DNA of 15,092 nucleotides from Chitinophagaceae bacterium UBA2791 (GTDB lineage: Bacteria; Bacteroidota; Bacteroidia; Chitinophagales; Chitinophagaceae): the NCBI GenBank assembly GCA_002352105.1, contig DEHV01000041.1, positions 1,715 to 16,806 on the forward strand, given 5' to 3'. Below, one piece after another: positions 14,623-15,092 of the stretch. Numbering within the stretch: position 1 is the stretch's first letter; every line of letters starts with the position of its first letter. The position numbers and the translations under genes were made by a program. The notes under the pieces are model-generated. The model ran no database searches, was not told where the DNA came from, and saw only the letters and a program-made list of their open reading frames with translations.

Positions 14623-15069
14623 ATGAGTAAACCAGCCGTTCATCCGGTCATAAAGTTCCATCTTTTATTCCCTTTCCCCCTAAAGGAACGGCTTCGTTTA
14701 AAGCGTTTTATAAAAGAATTAGCCATTCGGGAAGGAAGATCGCCGGACAGGCTCGATTATATCTTCTGCAGCGACGATTACCTGCATGATATCAATATGC
14801 GCTTTCTCCAACACGACGATCTTACAGACATCATAACTTTCGATCTTTCCGAACACAAAAACAGCATTAAGGGGGAAATATACATCAGTATAGAGCGGGT
14901 CAGGGAAAATGCCCTTGTATTTAAGACCGGTTTTGTGCGGGAATTGCACCGGGTGATGTTTCATGGGATATTGCATCTGCTTGGATACGGAGACAAGACC
15001 CCGGGAGAAAAAAAGCGGATGAGAAGCAAGGAGGATGAATGTCTCGAGTTGTACGCATCTTTAAAATAA
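14623..15069 (+). CDS. ybeY: rRNA maturation endoribonuclease YbeY
   Basis: A 148-residue metal-dependent RNase needed for 16S rRNA 3'-end maturation and ribosome quality control. The conserved TDIITFD segment is at about 68-74 and GEIYISIERV at 84-93. The metal motif reads HGILHLLGYGD, with H114 and H118 present but D124 where the E. coli-type motif has its third His. I believe this change is usual for Bacteroidota YbeY and it need not mean loss of activity. The following KTPGEKKRMRSKEDECL is also typical of that group. The ATG follows TTTTAGGAA. It is divergent from the feoA-like gene. No following gene can be identified in the last 23 bases. Confidence 0.93.
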   Translation: MSKPAVHPVIKFHLLFPFPLKERLRLKRFIKELAIREGRSPDRLDYIFCSDDYLHDINMRFLQHDDLTDIITFDLSEHKNSIKGEIYISIERVRENALVFKTGFVRELHRVMFHGILHLLGYGDKTPGEKKRMRSKEDECLELYASLK

Positions 15070-15092
15070 CGCCGACAAGCCGTTTCCCACAA

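Noticed and set aside
1..15092. CRISPR array, insertion sequence, phage or toxin-antitoxin/defence genes
   Set aside because: No regularly spaced repeats, transposase, integrase or terminal inverted repeats were found; the only tandem array is three 11-base units without spacers.

Overview
The window looks like chromosomal DNA of a Bacteroidota bacterium, probably Chitinophagaceae or a close relative. This rests on four things: -7 elements of the TAnnTTTG type, the 'CKKD' lipoprotein start, a split YeeE/DUF6691 pair, and the Bacteroidota-style FeoA, NadD and YbeY proteins. The family-level guess is inference. Most genes are dense and of roughly 50% GC; the left end is clearly AT-richer.

Layout. 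(1) Positions 1-2232, plus strand: the end of a DinB-like gene closed by an 18-bp perfect hairpin, a cytoplasmic beta-lactamase-fold serine hydrolase, and an unnamed 175-aa helical protein. (2) 2481-3470, minus strand: two membrane genes, YeeE-like then DUF6691-like, which together resemble a split TsuA-type thiosulfate importer. (3) 3682-5112, minus: a 476-aa lipoprotein of unknown function. (4) 5544-7055, plus: a twin-ABC ATPase of the ModF type. (5) 7107-7179, minus: tRNA-Gly(CCC). (6) 7232-10811, minus: a nitroreductase followed by a 975-aa flavin/iron-sulfur D-2-hydroxyacid dehydrogenase. (7) 10977-11085, plus: a short decayed copy of part of that same dehydrogenase gene, in the opposite orientation. 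(8) 11208-12085: three small genes, namely an unnamed 121-aa protein, a very charged 79-aa protein and a DUF3606 protein. (9) 12438-14569, minus: feoA-like, nadD and a two-domain chromate transporter in a row. (10) 14623-15069, plus: ybeY, divergent from feoA.

How the genes may work together. The nitroreductase and dehydrogenase are close enough (61 bp) to be co-transcribed redox enzymes. The two YeeE-type genes almost certainly form one transporter. feoA-nadD-chrA look like one transcription unit; FeoA has no FeoB beside it. The feoA/ybeY divergent gap holds two head-to-head TAnnTTTG elements that share their TA, which is the neatest regulatory signal here.

I found no CRISPR array, insertion sequence, phage genes or recognisable defence system. 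The least expected features are the dehydrogenase remnant, the shared divergent promoter core, the altered first ATPase site of the ModF-like protein, and repeats around 12153-12381.
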